DNA of 57,902 bases, from positions 1 through 57,902 of the forward strand of contig NZ_FWFJ01000026.1 in the NCBI RefSeq assembly GCF_900172365.1. Reading direction: 5' to 3'. A model generated the notes under the pieces. That model was not told where the DNA came from, searched no databases, and saw only the letters and a list, made by a program, of their open reading frames with translations. The position numbers and the translations under genes are program-made. The stretch is from Roseovarius gaetbuli (GTDB lineage Bacteria > Pseudomonadota > Alphaproteobacteria > Rhodobacterales > Rhodobacteraceae). Shown here piece by piece: positions 9,023 to 18,996 of this stretch; within the stretch, counting starts at the first letter, position 1; the number at the start of each line of letters is the position of its first letter.

Positions 9023-10498
9023 TCAGTCCTCCTCTCGAACTGTGTCCCCGACGGCACGGGGGGAAATCGCTTGTATGGTCTGCAACACCACGCGCTCGTC
9101 GCCCTGGCGCAGGGCCGCCTCTTCAGCAGCATCGCGCAGCGCCTTGGCGGCGGAAATCCGGGTCAGAACCGGGTGGCTTGCCACGATCCGGTCCAGCTCT
9201 CGGCTGGCGTCGGTGTCCTAGGGGAAATCGCGGCGCAACGGCGTGAGGGTCGCATCGACAGCATCCATTTCGGTGCCGAGCGGCAGGATGTGAAACAGCG
9301 CGTCAAACAGGCTGTTGCACACCTCCTGCATGATCCAGGTGGCGCCGGCATAGCCCATCATCGGCGTGCCCGTGGCGCGCCGGATCGCAGCCCCCGGAAA
9401 GCTTGCGGGAATGAACGACGGTTGCGGGCCGTGGCCCGACTTGAGTTCGGCCAGATACATTTTCTCGTTGATCGAGCCCATCAGGATCAGCGGCCGCTTT
9501 TGGGCGACAAGCGCGCGCACTTCCTCGTTGTTGGTCTTGGTGCCCGCACTGCGTGAGACCGCAAAGGCACAGGGCAGGCCCATGTCGTTTTCAAGGAAAT
9601 TTCGGATCCTGCGGGCATAGGTTTCATTGGCCACGATGGCGAAATTGGCGGTGGCAAAGAAGTCCTGCGTCACGCTGCGCCACAGATCCCAGACCGGCTT
9701 GATCGTCGAATGCTTTTCGCGCTCGATAAAGGGTTCGGGGTCAAGCCCAAGCATCTCGCCGAGCTTGCGCAGGAACAGCGTGGTCGAGACCACCCCGATC
9801 GGCGCCTGCAGGTAGGGTTTGCTCAAAACCTCGGCAAGACCGCGCCCGAATTCCCGGTACATGCAGATATTGACGTCGGCATTGGCCAGGTTGCGCATCT
9901 CGGCCAGATGCGCGCCAAGCGGCATCACCATATTGACCTCGGCCCCGATGCCCTCGACCAGGCGGCGGATCTCGTGCAGGTCACTCGGCATGTTGAAGGT
10001 GCCATACATCGGCCCAAGGATATTGACGCGCGGCGCGGCACCCTCTTCGCGCTTTTTCTCGGGCGGCATACGCCCCTTGGTCATGCCAAACTCGGTGAAC
10101 AACCAGGTCATCGCCCGATCCGCCGACTGCCATTGATCCTCATCAATGGTGCGCGGCAAAAAGCGCTGGATATTGGTGCCCTGCGGCGTCACGCCACCAC
10201 CGATCATCTCGGCAATCGAGCCAGTGACCACCACCGCCGGAAGCGCCGGATCAAGCGTGCCCCAGGCGCGTTTCATGGCCTCTTCGGTGCCCGATCCCAT
10301 CTCGGCCTCGCCAAGACCGGTCACGACAATCGGCAATTCATGCGGCGGCAAGGCGTCGGTGTAATGCAACACGCTCGTAACCGGCAGATTTTCACAGCCC
10401 ACAGGACCGTCGATCACCACCTGCAAGCCCTTGATGGCGCAGAACGCGTAAACCGCACCCCAATACCCGCCCGCGCGATCATGATCCTGAATCAACAT
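9023..10498 (-). pseudogene. bchZ: bchZ (chlorophyllide a reductase Z) with premature amber
   Basis: BchZ is a subunit of chlorophyllide a oxidoreductase (BchXYZ), the nitrogenase-like enzyme that reduces ring B. The frame starts at ATG 10498 and carries the expected [16 protein letters not shown] and [11 protein letters not shown] segments. At codon 427 a TAG (9218-9220) interrupts the phrase [22 protein letters not shown], where relatives have W (TGG to TAG). The same frame then continues for another 64 family-like codons to TGA 9023-9025, which gives the normal length of about 491 aa. The truncated product would lack its C-terminal helices. A GC repeat lies just before its start. Confidence 0.93.
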
Positions 10499-10512
10499 GG
10501 CACACCTGCCGG

Positions 10513-10574
10513 TTTCTTCTTGCCAGAAATATCCCGGGGGAGTCGCCCCTTGGGCGACGGGGGCAGCGCCCCCA
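10513..10574 (-). repeat. Rhodobacteraceae GC-rich intergenic repeat, copy 2
   Basis: Read on the minus strand, a GGGGGCGCTGCCCCC-type palindrome and a GTCGCCC/GGGCGAC hairpin run into CTCCCCCGGGATATTTCTGG and then CAAGAAGAA, just before the bchZ start. It matches copy 1 (701-751) in pattern and in its position 5' of a gene. It sits between bchY and bchZ, inside an operon. Confidence 0.6.
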
Positions 10575-10601
10575 AAATGCGATATGCCTGCCGAATGCGC
10601 A

Positions 10602-12164
10602 TCACATCATCTCCTGCGCTTTGGCGGCGCGGGCTTGCTTATCAAGCTTCCTTTGATGCGCTGCACGGAAATCAGGGCGCAGGTTGGGGCTACCCTCCCA
10701 GATGCCTGCCGTGTCGCCGGTGCCCACCCCCTCAAAAAAGGCGCGCATATCGTCCATCCGGCCCTTGTTGGCGATGGCGGCATTGACCACCTCGGCCAAA
10801 CTTCCCGCCCCGGCCGGGCCCATAAGCGGGCGCGCCGAAATCAGATTGGTGAAGTAAAGCGCCGGGGTGCCAAGTTCCTTGGCCTTTTGCACAACCGGGG
10901 TTGTGCCAATCGCCAGATCCGGCTTGATCGCTTCCATCGCGGCGCAATCATCCTCAAGCGAGGCGCGGAACTTGACCTTTACCCCTTTGGCGGCAAGCCA
11001 TTCTGCATCAGCCTCCGACCAGGGCGTTTTCGGACGGGCGGTGCCCACGTAAGGAATATGCGCGCCGCTTTCGATCAAAAGACGCGCCACAAGCAATTCA
11101 CTGCCTTCATAGCCCGAGAGCGTGATCGTGCTCTTGATCGGCGCACCGGCAAGCGCGCCCTTTATCGCGGGCAAGAACGCGTTTTGGGCGGCGGCCACCT
11201 TGTCGGCGGCAAGGCCAAAGGCATCACCGACCCCGGCAAGCCAGGCGGCGGTGCCGTCGTGGCCGACCGGCGCGCTGCCGACGATGGGGCGGCCTGCGGC
11301 CTGAAACTCGCGCACGGCGGCGGTATAGAACGGGTGGATCGCGGCCACGGCGCCACAATCCAGCGCGGCGTAAAGCTCTCGCCATTCACGACAGGGCACG
11401 ACCGGCCCCGTAGCAAGGCCCATCGGCGCCAGCATCTGGCCGATCATCATTGGATCAACCGGGAACATCTCGCCCAGAAGGGTCACTGTCGGGCGATGCG
11501 ATTTGCCGCCTATGGGCGCGGCAACCGGCCCTGCCATGACCTCTTTGCGCGCATAGTTGAGCATCGCACCCGCCAGCACATCCTTGGCCTCGGCATGGGT
11601 CGGAATGCCAAATCCCGGCACATCAATCCCGACAATCCGCACGCCATTGATCTCGCGTGGCAACAGGCGCAGCGGCACACCGCTGGCGGTTGGCACGCAA
11701 AGGTTGGTCACCACAACCGCGTCAAAACGGTCCGGGTCGACCATCTCATGCACGCTTTCGCGGATATCCTCGAAGAGCTTGCCGGTGACCAGCGTTTCGG
11801 AATTGAACGGCACATACCCAACCGAGCGGCGCGCGCCGTAAAAGTGGCTGACGAAGGTCAACCCATAGACGCAACAGGCCGAACCGGACAACACCGTCGC
11901 CACCCGCTTCATCCGCAAACCCACGCGCAACGACCCAAAGGCCGGGCACATGGATTGGGGCTGATCATGCGGCCCCTTGGGATAATCGGCGGCATATTTG
12001 TCGAGCAGCTCAGACTGCCCGGCCATGCGCGCGGCCTTTTCCAACTCGGCGCCGGACTGACAGGCCCCGGCACCGTCGCCCGCGATCATCGGCGCCTCTT
12101 CGTTTGGCGTGCCGGTGATCACCTCGACCGAGCCTGCCGCGTCATATGTAACTTCATCGCTCAT
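10602..12164 (-). CDS. bchY: Chlorophyllide a reductase subunit Y
   Basis: A 520-aa NifD/BchN-like subunit of the chlorophyllide a reductase that makes bacteriochlorophyll a precursors. Expected cluster-binding cysteine segments are present near the N-terminus ([30 protein letters not shown]). The length fits the family. It starts at ATG 12164 and is open throughout. The product would have no intact BchZ partner unless another copy exists, so it is probably an unused remnant not yet broken. It lies 72 bp downstream of bchX. Confidence 0.95.
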   Translation of the reverse strand: MSDEVTYDAAGSVEVITGTPNEEAPMIAGDGAGACQSGAELEKAARMAGQSELLDKYAADYPKGPHDQPQSMCPAFGSLRVGLRMKRVATVLSGSACCVYGLTFVSHFYGARRSVGYVPFNSETLVTGKLFEDIRESVHEMVDPDRFDAVVVTNLCVPTASGVPLRLLPREINGVRIVGIDVPGFGIPTHAEAKDVLAGAMLNYARKEVMAGPVAAPIGGKSHRPTVTLLGEMFPVDPMMIGQMLAPMGLATGPVVPCREWRELYAALDCGAVAAIHPFYTAAVREFQAAGRPIVGSAPVGHDGTAAWLAGVGDAFGLAADKVAAAQNAFLPAIKGALAGAPIKSTITLSGYEGSELLVARLLIESGAHIPYVGTARPKTPWSEADAEWLAAKGVKVKFRASLEDDCAAMEAIKPDLAIGTTPVVQKAKELGTPALYFTNLISARPLMGPAGAGSLAEVVNAAIANKGRMDDMRAFFEGVGTGDTAGIWEGSPNLRPDFRAAHQRKLDKQARAAKAQEMM

Positions 12165-12236
12165 GCCGGGCGCCTTGCGGGGGCGTGCCGGTAATCCGGG
12201 GCATCGCGCTTGCTTTTGGCGCTCTGCGCGTGGCTC

Positions 12237-13238
12237 TCATGCCTCATCATAGACCACCTCAAGGGACGCTTTCGGCGCGGCGTATTTACCGCGCATGTCC
12301 TCATCCGTGGCGGGTTCAAGCACGATATCGCCGCCGGTATCCTTGCTGTCGAACAGCGCCAGAAGCCCGTCCTGATCAAGCGGATCAGGGCGCACGGGCG
12401 GCGCGATTGAAACCGCATCGGCCAGCTCTGCAAACAGGTCGCCCCATTGGCTCTGCGCGGTGCCGACGATCTGGTAATTGGCGGATTTCTTGCGCAGATC
12501 GTCATCCTGCAGGATTGCCGCCAGAACCGGAATGTTCACCGATTTGGCAAAGGCCTGCGCCTCGCCGGAATGGTCGTCCTTGTTGATCACAAGGCCCGCG
12601 ACCCCGACATTGCCGCCCAGCTTGCGGAAATATTCCACCGCCGAGCAGACGTTATTGGCCACGTAAAGCGACTGAAGGTCGTTGGAGGTCACCAGAATAA
12701 CCTTTTGCGCCATGTCCCGCGCAATCGGCAAACCAAAACCGCCACACACCACATCGCCCAGAAAATCGAGCAGGACGTAATCAAAATCCCAGTCGTGAAA
12801 CCCGAGCTTTTCCAAAAGCTCGAAGCCATGGATGATTCCGCGCCCGCCACAGCCGCGCCCAACCTCGGGGCCACCCAGCTCCATCGCGAAAACACCGCCG
12901 CGCTTGAAGCAGACATCGCCGATCTTGACCGGCTCGCCGGCCAGGTTCTTCTTGGTCGAGGTCTCGATGATCGTCGGACAGGCCTTGCCGCCGAACAACA
13001 GGCTTGTGGTGTCGGATTTCGGATCACAGCCAATCAGCAACACGCGCTTGCCGCGCTCGGCCATCATGTGGCTCAGGTTGGCGAGGGTAAAGGATTTGCC
13101 GATGCCACCCTTGCCATAGATGGCGATGATCTGGGTCTTTGATTTCGGCTCTTCGGTGACGATATCGGCCAGATCCTGATGCGCCTCGTCGCGCAGGCGT
13201 TGGTAGAAATCCTTGAGATTCGGTATGTCGTCCTTCAC
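12237..13238 (-). CDS. bchX: Chlorophyllide a reductase iron protein subunit X
   Basis: A NifH-like ATPase of 333 aa that delivers electrons to BchYZ. The P-loop [10 protein letters not shown], the switch segment [12 protein letters not shown] and the 4Fe-4S cysteine region (GRGCGGRG, with [10 protein letters not shown]) are all intact. The start is GTG at 13238, overlapping the bchC stop (GTGA), as expected for a translationally coupled bchC-bchX pair. No lesion is visible. Confidence 0.96.
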   Translation of the reverse strand: MKDDIPNLKDFYQRLRDEAHQDLADIVTEEPKSKTQIIAIYGKGGIGKSFTLANLSHMMAERGKRVLLIGCDPKSDTTSLLFGGKACPTIIETSTKKNLAGEPVKIGDVCFKRGGVFAMELGGPEVGRGCGGRGIIHGFELLEKLGFHDWDFDYVLLDFLGDVVCGGFGLPIARDMAQKVILVTSNDLQSLYVANNVCSAVEYFRKLGGNVGVAGLVINKDDHSGEAQAFAKSVNIPVLAAILQDDDLRKKSANYQIVGTAQSQWGDLFAELADAVSIAPPVRPDPLDQDGLLALFDSKDTGGDIVLEPATDEDMRGKYAAPKASLEVVYDEA

Positions 13239-13967
13239 GCCGCGTCCTTCCAGTTGAGTATCATTTTCAGGCAGGTCGGATCGCTGAACGCGGTCCGATA
13301 GGCCTGTTGCGCGTCTGTGGGGAGTGCCTGATGGGTGATCAGCCCGGCCAGCGACAGGGCGCCGCTTTCCACAAGCGCGCGGGTCGCGGTCAGGTCGTCA
13401 TGCGACCACTCCGCAGCCGCGCGTAGGCGCGCCTCTTTCATAAATGCCATCGGAAAGGCAAAGCTCAGCGCGTCGGGGTAAAAACCTGCCAGAACAACCT
13501 CGCCGGCCTTGGCCAGACGGCCGATCAGGGTGTTGAGAATCTCGGGATCGCCCGAGGCGTCATAGATCGCGCGGTAATCCGCGTGACCCGCTCGGCCTTG
13601 GTCACAAGACGCTGCGACGCGCCGCCAAAAAGGCCAAAGGCATCGGCGAAACAATCGGCGCCGGGCACGAATACATGATCGCCAACGCGATAGCCGGTGC
13701 CGGGTGCGGCCTCGACCACTTCGCCCGCGGCCTCATAGCCGGGAACCAGCGGACATCCCATGCCCGGAAAGGGCGGCATCTTGCCCGACCAGAACAGTTT
13801 TTCCGTGCCTGTCGAGATGCCGGAGTGGGCCACATCAACCACCAGATCACCCGTACCCGGAGCCTTGAGCTTTAGGGTTTCAACGCCAAGGTCTTCGGGA
13901 CCTTTCAGATGAAAGCGCAGGTTTCGATGACGGCCTCCGATCACAATCCCGGCGTGAAAAAATGCAT
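13235..13967 (-). pseudogene. bchC: bchC (bacteriochlorophyllide dehydrogenase) with internal deletion
   Basis: BchC oxidises the 3-hydroxyethyl group late in bacteriochlorophyll a synthesis; it is a zinc-free medium-chain dehydrogenase of about 315 aa. The N-terminal half is clear ([46 protein letters not shown]), and so is the C-terminal part ([43 protein letters not shown]). The join near 13575-13590 drops roughly 90-100 residues, including the nucleotide-binding core, and shifts the frame. The first codons also do not read cleanly: the family-like frame begins only at [12 protein letters not shown], so the start is uncertain (candidate ATG 13967). Clearly non-functional. Confidence 0.92.
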
Positions 13968-13980
13968 GGAGATTCTCTTG

Positions 13981-13998
13981 TGTAAGTCTATATGCACA
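13981..13998. promoter_or_regulatory. PpsR/CrtJ operator, bchC promoter, site 1
   Basis: TGTAAGTCTATATGCACA fits TGT-N12-ACA exactly. It lies in the bchC upstream region about 14 bp before the candidate start. PpsR/CrtJ represses bch, crt and puc genes aerobically through paired sites of this type. Confidence 0.75.
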
Positions 13999-14006
13999 TC
14001 TATTTG

Positions 14007-14024
14007 CGTCCATCATTCTTTACA
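14007..14024. promoter_or_regulatory. Degenerate PpsR/CrtJ operator, bchC promoter, site 2
   Basis: CGTCCATCATTCTTTACA is one base away from TGT-N12-ACA (C instead of the first T). It lies exactly 8 bp from site 1, the spacing known for the paired CrtJ sites of the Rhodobacter bchC promoter. It is read as a mutated second operator. Confidence 0.55.
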
Positions 14025-14042
14025 CCTTTGCGCCGCATGGCG

Positions 14043-15163
14043 TCACGCGGACTTGACGCAACAGACCGCGCTTGCAACGTAGGGCCTTGGCGCGAAGGGA
14101 AATTTGACATCCTGAAACCCCGCCTCACGGCACATTTCCGCGATGCGCTCGGGCGACCTAGCGCGCCCGGTCCCCATCGCCATCGTGTAAAATGCGAAAT
14201 AGACATCGCCCTCGGGTGCGGGACGGGCGCCACCGGCCATCGGCTCGGCGATGATCAGGCGGCCATCGGGCGGCAAGGCAGCATGAACCTTGGCCAAGAG
14301 CGCGCGCACGCTTGCATCGTCATGGTCATAGAGCACCCGGACCAGCGATATTGCATCGCATCCCACGGGCAGGGCATCGTCGCGAAACGAGCCCCGCGAA
14401 AGCGCGATGCGCGCGCCAAGATCGAGGCTCTCCAGCCGGGTTTGCGCCGATGAAATCACCTCGGGCAGGTCAAACAACGTCAGCGACAGGCCAGGGTATT
14501 GCGCCGCAACCTCTTGCAAAAACGCACCTGAGCCGCCGCCCCCTGAGCGACACCACACGCAGCACATCCTGCGCCACCAAGCCGTGCGATTGCGCCATGA
14601 GGTCGGAGTATCGGCCCGCAATCTCGGGCTCCATTTCGGCCGCCGCCCCAAAGACATAAGGCCAGAAGCGCGCCAATTCGGTCTCGCGCTCGCCACGCAA
14701 AAGGGTCACCGGATCGGCCATATCGGCGTAAAACGCACCGTGATGACGGATCATCGCCTCAAGCCCCGGCACGCCCAAAATCGCGCCCCCCCCTGCGCGA
14801 GAGGGCAAAGCGCCCGTCGCGGCGACCCTTCAACAGGCCAAGCGCCGCCCCCGCCTGAAGCAGGATTTGCATGTGCTCTTCGGGCACGCCCGCCCGCGGA
14901 CCAAGATCGCGCGCAGAGTGCGGGGCCTCGGCGAGACGCTGAAACACCTCAAGTTCGACCAGGGCCGAAAGAACCTGAGATTGAACAAAGCCTTGAACAA
15001 TATCGAAAATCGCCGCTCCATCGCGCCGCGCCACGCCGCGCGTCAGGGGGAAACCGCTGGCCCATCGTTGAAATCCGGGGCGCGCGATCAGCCGGGTGAT
15101 CCAGCCGCCCGGCCCGCGCTTCGGGCGCGCCGGGGTCTCGGGAAGATCCCCCGTTGCCATCAT
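14043..15163 (-). pseudogene. crtF: crtF (hydroxyneurosporene O-methyltransferase), two frameshifts
   Basis: CrtF methylates the 1-hydroxyl of acyclic carotenoids in the spheroidene pathway. The N-terminal dimerisation region (DIVQGFVQSQVLSALVELEV), the middle (GVPGLEAMIRHHGAFYADM) and the SAM-binding C-terminal half (LTLFDLPEVI, SLVRVLYDHDD) are all recognised but lie in different frames. Lesion 1 is a run of eight C (14786-14793; G8 on the coding strand), where one base too many shifts the frame after FALSRRG. Lesion 2 near 14535-14560 removes roughly ten residues before the GGGSG motif and shifts the frame again. The start is ATG 15163 or 15160, just after crtE. Confidence 0.9.
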
Positions 15164-15167
15164 GCCC

Positions 15168-16062
15168 CTAGGCCCGCATCCGCGCAGGCAGGACCGGCAT
15201 GATCCGCTCGGCCTGCATCTGTACCATCTGCGCCAGCTGCGCCTCGCCCTCGCAGGACGGAATCGACGAAATCGCCCCCGCCAGAATATCCTTGAGCCGG
15301 TCCGTCGCGCCAAGCACGCCAAATTCGGTCACCGCGTTAGGCCGCCCGTACAGGTCATCCTGACCGACGGGTTTACCCAGGGTATCGGCATCCAAAAGCG
15401 CATCGCGCAGGTCATCGGCCACCTGAAAGGCGGCACCGATGCGCGCGCCAAGCTCGTATCAGGGCTCTGGCTCATGGCCGGCGGCAATCGCGCCCATTTG
15501 GGTCGCGGCAATGAACAACGCGCCGGTTTTCGAGCGGTGATAGGCCTCAAGATCAACCTCGGCCTCGCTTTCCCAGCCCTGCCCCGCGCAAATGCCGTTC
15601 GGCATGCCGCTGCGCCGGTCCAGCGACAGGATAAGGTGATTTGCCCGCGTCGCATCCTGCGGGCCGACCCGCGCCAGCACCTCAAACGCCATGATAATAA
15701 GCCTATCGCCGGTCAGCACCGCAAGCGGTTCGCTAAAGGCGCGATGCACCGACGGCTTGCCGCGCCGGATGTCGGCATCGTCAAATCAGGGCAGATCATC
15801 GTGCACGAGGCTGGCGCAGTGAATAAGTTCAAGCGCAACGGCGGCGGCATCTGAAATCTCGGGGCGATCATCGCCACAAGCCATGGCGACCGACATCAGG
15901 ATCGTCGGGCGAATGCGTGCGCCGCCGGGGCTTGTGGCATAATCAAGCGCGCGCAAGGCGGGTCGGCGCCATATCGGTCTGACCACGGGTGATCGCCTCG
16001 CCAACAGCCTTTTGAATGCGGGTCTTGATGGTGATCAGCGCGTCCTTTCCGCCGTATGTCAT
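15168..16062 (-). pseudogene. crtE: crtE (geranylgeranyl diphosphate synthase), frameshift and two stops
   Basis: This is a polyprenyl synthase of the GGPP type that feeds carotenoid and phytyl synthesis. The first Asp-rich region (VHDDLP...FDDADIRRG), GICAGQGWESEA and VADDLRD (second Asp-rich region) are present. Lesions are a 2-bp (GC) loss in a GC run near 15948-15955 before LDYATSPGG, an in-frame TGA at 15786-15788 right after DDLP, and an in-frame TGA at 15459-15461 after EPEP where a W is likely. The candidate ATG at 16062 overlaps a PpsR operator, so the true start is uncertain. The stop is 5 bp before crtF. Confidence 0.9.
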
Positions 16063-16074
16063 TTATATATGACA
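16057..16074. promoter_or_regulatory. PpsR/CrtJ operator 1, crtE-crtD intergenic region
   Basis: TGTCATTTATATATGACA is a perfect TGT-N12-ACA palindrome, with TGTCA/TGACA arms. It lies between the divergent crtE and crtD genes. Confidence 0.8.
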
Positions 16075-16081
16075 TCTTATA

Positions 16082-16099
16082 TGTAAACTATCATGGACA
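16082..16099. promoter_or_regulatory. PpsR/CrtJ operator 2, crtE-crtD intergenic region
   Basis: TGTAAACTATCATGGACA fits TGT-N12-ACA. It is 7 bp from operator 1, so the two form a tandem pair able to repress both divergent crt genes. Both sites here are intact, unlike the pair at bchC. Confidence 0.75.
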
Positions 16100-16127
16100 G
16101 CTTGCGGGCGCGAGTCAACAATCCCTT

Positions 16128-17669
16128 ATGAAAACCGCCCAAGCCTCTTCAGCCGCGCACGGCAAGGTCGTGGGCGTCGGCATCGCGGGCCTTGCGGCGG
16201 CGGCGCGGCTTGCGCATGCGGGCCTCGGCGTCACGGTGCTCGAGCGCCACGCCGCCCCCGGCGGCAAGATGCGATGTGTGCCGTCATCGGCTGGGCCGGT
16301 GGATGCCGGGCCAACGGTTTTGCCACTGCGGCCGGTGTTCGAGGCCCTGTTCGCCTCGCTTGATGAACGGCTTGAAGATCACCTGACGCTGGTGGCGCAA
16401 CCGGTTCTTGCGCGGCATTTCTGGCCGTGCGGCAGCACGCTTGACCTGTTTGCCCAAGAGGCGCAAAGCGCCGCCGCCATAGAGACCTTCGCAGGCGCGC
16501 GCGCCGCCGCGCAATTCACCGCCTTTTGTGCCCGTGCCCGCCGCCTTTTCGCGGGTTTTGACGGGCCAATGATGCAAGCCGCCGCCCCCTCGCCGCTTGC
16601 ACTTGGCCGGGTCGTGGCGCGCGATCCGGGCCTGTTGCGCGCGATGGCGCCACTTTCAAGCCTTGCGGGCACGCTGGCGCGACAGTTCGATGACCGCGTC
16701 TGGCGCAGCTTTTTGGCCGCTATGCCACCTATGTCGGCGGCTCGCCCTATCGCTCGCCCGCGCTTTTGTCGCTGATCTGGCAGGCCGAGGCGGCAGGTGT
16801 CTGGGTGGTCAAGGGCGGCATGCACCGGCTTGCCCAGAGCCTTGCCGCGCTTGCCACTGCGCGCGGCGCCACCTTTCGATACAACGCCCATGTCACCCGG
16901 ATCGACACGGCGGACGGGGCGGTTAGCGGCGTAACCCTTGCCGATGACAGCCGGATCGAGGCCGATAGCGTTTTGTTCAACGGCGATCCGCGCGCTTGCC
17001 AGCGGCCTTCTGGGCCCCGCCGCAACCACCGTTGCGCGCCAGACCCTCAAGGCCGAGCGCAGCCTTTCGGCGCAGGTCTGGGCCTTTGCCGCCAAGTCGG
17101 CGGGCGTCGACCTTGTTCATCACAACGTGTTCTTCTGCGCCGGCCCGAAGGCCGAGTTTGACGATCTGCACGCCGGGCGCCCGCCACGTGCGCCGACGAT
17201 TTACCTCTGCGCGCAGGATCGCGGCCTGCCTGATGCGCCACCCGAGCGTGAACGCTTTGAAATCATCCTGAACGCGCCACCGCTTTGCGGCCTGTCGCAC
17301 CCCTCCGAGGAGTTTGCCCCATGTCAGACACGCACCTTTCTGACCCTGGCCCGCTTCGGGCTGCGCTTCGATCCGCTGCCGGAGGCGTTTGCGCTGACGA
17401 CGCCGGGGCGCTTCGAGCGGCTGTTTCCGGCCAGCCTCGGATCGCTTTACGGGCAGAGCCCGCATGCGATGATGGCGGCGTTTCAGCGCCCGACGGCGCG
17501 CACGCCGATAGCGGGGCTTTACCTTGCGGGGAGCGGGGCGCATCCGGGGGCGGGGGTGCCGATGGCAACGCTCTCCGCCCGGCACGCGGCCGAGGCGATC
17601 TTGAGCGACCGAACTTTAACCTCGACGTGCCCCCAAACGGCTATGCCTGGTGGTACGTCGACGGCATAA
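16128..17669 (+). pseudogene. crtD: crtD (hydroxyneurosporene/methoxyneurosporene desaturase), two frameshifts
   Basis: A FAD-dependent carotenoid 3,4-desaturase of the phytoene-desaturase family. The ATG at 16128 leads into a dinucleotide-binding motif (GVGIAGLAAA) and the family segments PGGKMR and DAGPTVLPLRPVFEALFA, and the far C-terminus is typical (GLYLAGSGAHPGAGVPMA). Lesion 1 near 16704-16707 is a single-base loss, after which FGRYATYVGGSPYRSP is read in another frame. Lesion 2 at about 16989-16995 is a 2-bp (GC) loss in a GC run, after FNGDPRA. The rest reads cleanly to TAA 17667-17669. It is divergent from crtE across two PpsR operators. Confidence 0.9.
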
Positions 17670-18538
17670 GCGATGATGGCAAACGCGCCGTCAGCGTGAT
17701 CGGCTTTATCGGGTCGGTCTTTTCCCCCTGGTATGCCTGGTCGGGGCGGCGCAATCCGGCCAATCATGTCTGTCTGAACGTGGCCACCTACGGCCCCGGC
17801 GGGCGGTTCACCATGACCGATCGGGGCACAAACGCCCTGCGACAGACCCCCGACAGCCTTGTGATCGGGCCCTCCGCGATGCACTGGCGCGACGGGGTTT
17901 GGGTGATTGATATCAATGAGGTATCCTCGCCGCCGTTGATTTCGCGGGTTCAGGGACAGATCCGCCTGACGCCCTCGGCCCTGACCGGGGTCGAGTTGGC
18001 GCTCACGCCGGATGGCGCGCATATCTGGCGTCCCTTTGGGCCGACATCAACCATCGAGGTGGACCTTGATACGCCCGGCTGGCGATGGCAGGGGCACGGC
18101 TATTTCGATGCTAATTTCGGCACCCGCGCGCTTGAACAGGATTTCGAGCGCTGGACATGGGGGCGGTATCCGCTTGGCGGCGGCAGCACCTGTTTTTACG
18201 ACGCCACCCGCCTTGACGGCAGCACGCTTGCCGCAGCGGTGTATTTTGACGCGCAGGGCCACGGCGAGGTGATCGAGCCGCACCCCAAGGCGCGCGTGGC
18301 CCGAAGTCTCTGGGGTGTGGCGCGCGGGACCCGCGCCGATGCCGGGTATCGCCCGAAACAGGTCAAAGCGATGCTGGATGCGCCGTTTTATGCGCGCTCG
18401 GCGGTGCGCACTTGTCTTGACGGCGAAGAAACCGTCGGCGCGCACGAAGCGCTTGATCTCAAACGCTTTCGCAATCCTGTGTTAAAGCCGATGCTGGCGA
18501 TTAGGGTGCCGCGCCGCGCCCGGTGGCGGTTTGATTAA
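17627..18538 (+). CDS. crtC: Acyclic carotenoid 1,2-hydratase
   Basis: CrtC adds water to the psi end group of neurosporene or lycopene in the spheroidene/spirilloxanthin pathways. The frame is open and ends at 18538. Family segments are PPNGYAWWYVDGISDDG, IGFIGSVFSPWYAWSG, FGTRALEQDF and DAPFYARSAVRT. I chose GTG 17627 because the conserved AWWYVDG block lies after it, although this overlaps the crtD end; GTG 17696 (280 aa) is the alternative and gives the length of the Rhodobacter protein. Open frame upstream of 17627 is the crtD overlap and should not be included. With CrtB, CrtE and CrtI lost at this locus the enzyme probably has no substrate. Confidence 0.88.
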   Translation: MPPNGYAWWYVDGISDDGKRAVSVIGFIGSVFSPWYAWSGRRNPANHVCLNVATYGPGGRFTMTDRGTNALRQTPDSLVIGPSAMHWRDGVWVIDINEVSSPPLISRVQGQIRLTPSALTGVELALTPDGAHIWRPFGPTSTIEVDLDTPGWRWQGHGYFDANFGTRALEQDFERWTWGRYPLGGGSTCFYDATRLDGSTLAAAVYFDAQGHGEVIEPHPKARVARSLWGVARGTRADAGYRPKQVKAMLDAPFYARSAVRTCLDGEETVGAHEALDLKRFRNPVLKPMLAIRVPRRARWRFD

Positions 18539-18996
18539 CTTGCCACGTCCGGGTTGAGCCGCAGCACCGAGAGGTTCAGCATTCCAGCGATGCTGACCCA
18601 GACGAGATAGGGGAAAAACAGCATCCCCGCGACGCTATCCACCATCCAGAGCGCAATCATCGTGAGCGCAACAGACAGCCAGAGCAACATCAGAACGATC
18701 AGGCCAAGGCGCATGTTCTTGAGGCCGAAAAACACCGGCGTCCAGAGCCCGTTGAGCGCAATCTGCAAAGACCAGAGCGCCATCGCGATGCCATTGCCAT
18801 CACTGACCGCAACCCGCGCGCCGGCCGCTGCCATGCAGACGTAAAGCAAGGTCCAGACCACCGGGAACATCCAGTTGGGCGGTGTCCAGACGGGTCTTCT
18901 TAGCTTGGCATACCAGTCGCCGGGCATGAAAAGACTGCCGGTCGAGCCCGCGGCGAAACACGCGGCGAGAAAGATCGCGAAGCAAATCCAGATCAT
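18535..18996 (-). CDS. tspO: TspO/MBR tryptophan-rich sensory protein
   Basis: A five-helix outer-membrane or membrane protein of 153 aa homologous to the mitochondrial benzodiazepine receptor. In Rhodobacter it binds tetrapyrroles and modulates photosynthesis gene expression. Visible hallmarks are WYAKLRRPVWTPPNWMFPVVW, the GLWTPVFFGL segment and the WVSIAGMLNLSVLRLNP end. The ATG overlaps the crtB stop (ATGA) and the 3' end overlaps the crtC stop by 4 bp, both as in ancestral PGCs. Intact; it may be retained for porphyrin or stress functions. Confidence 0.95.
   Translation of the reverse strand: MIWICFAIFLAACFAAGSTGSLFMPGDWYAKLRRPVWTPPNWMFPVVWTLLYVCMAAAGARVAVSDGNGIAMALWSLQIALNGLWTPVFFGLKNMRLGLIVLMLLWLSVALTMIALWMVDSVAGMLFFPYLVWVSIAGMLNLSVLRLNPDVAS

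Noticed and set aside
9218..9220. TAG in bchZ as pyrrolysine
   Set aside because: BchZ is not a pyrrolysine protein, and the mttB gene in this window has no internal amber codon, so there is no sign of a pyrrolysine system.
17285..17626. N-terminal extension of crtC to 417 aa
   Set aside because: The extra sequence is the antisense-free overlap with crtD read in another frame; it has low complexity and lacks family likeness before AWWYVDG.
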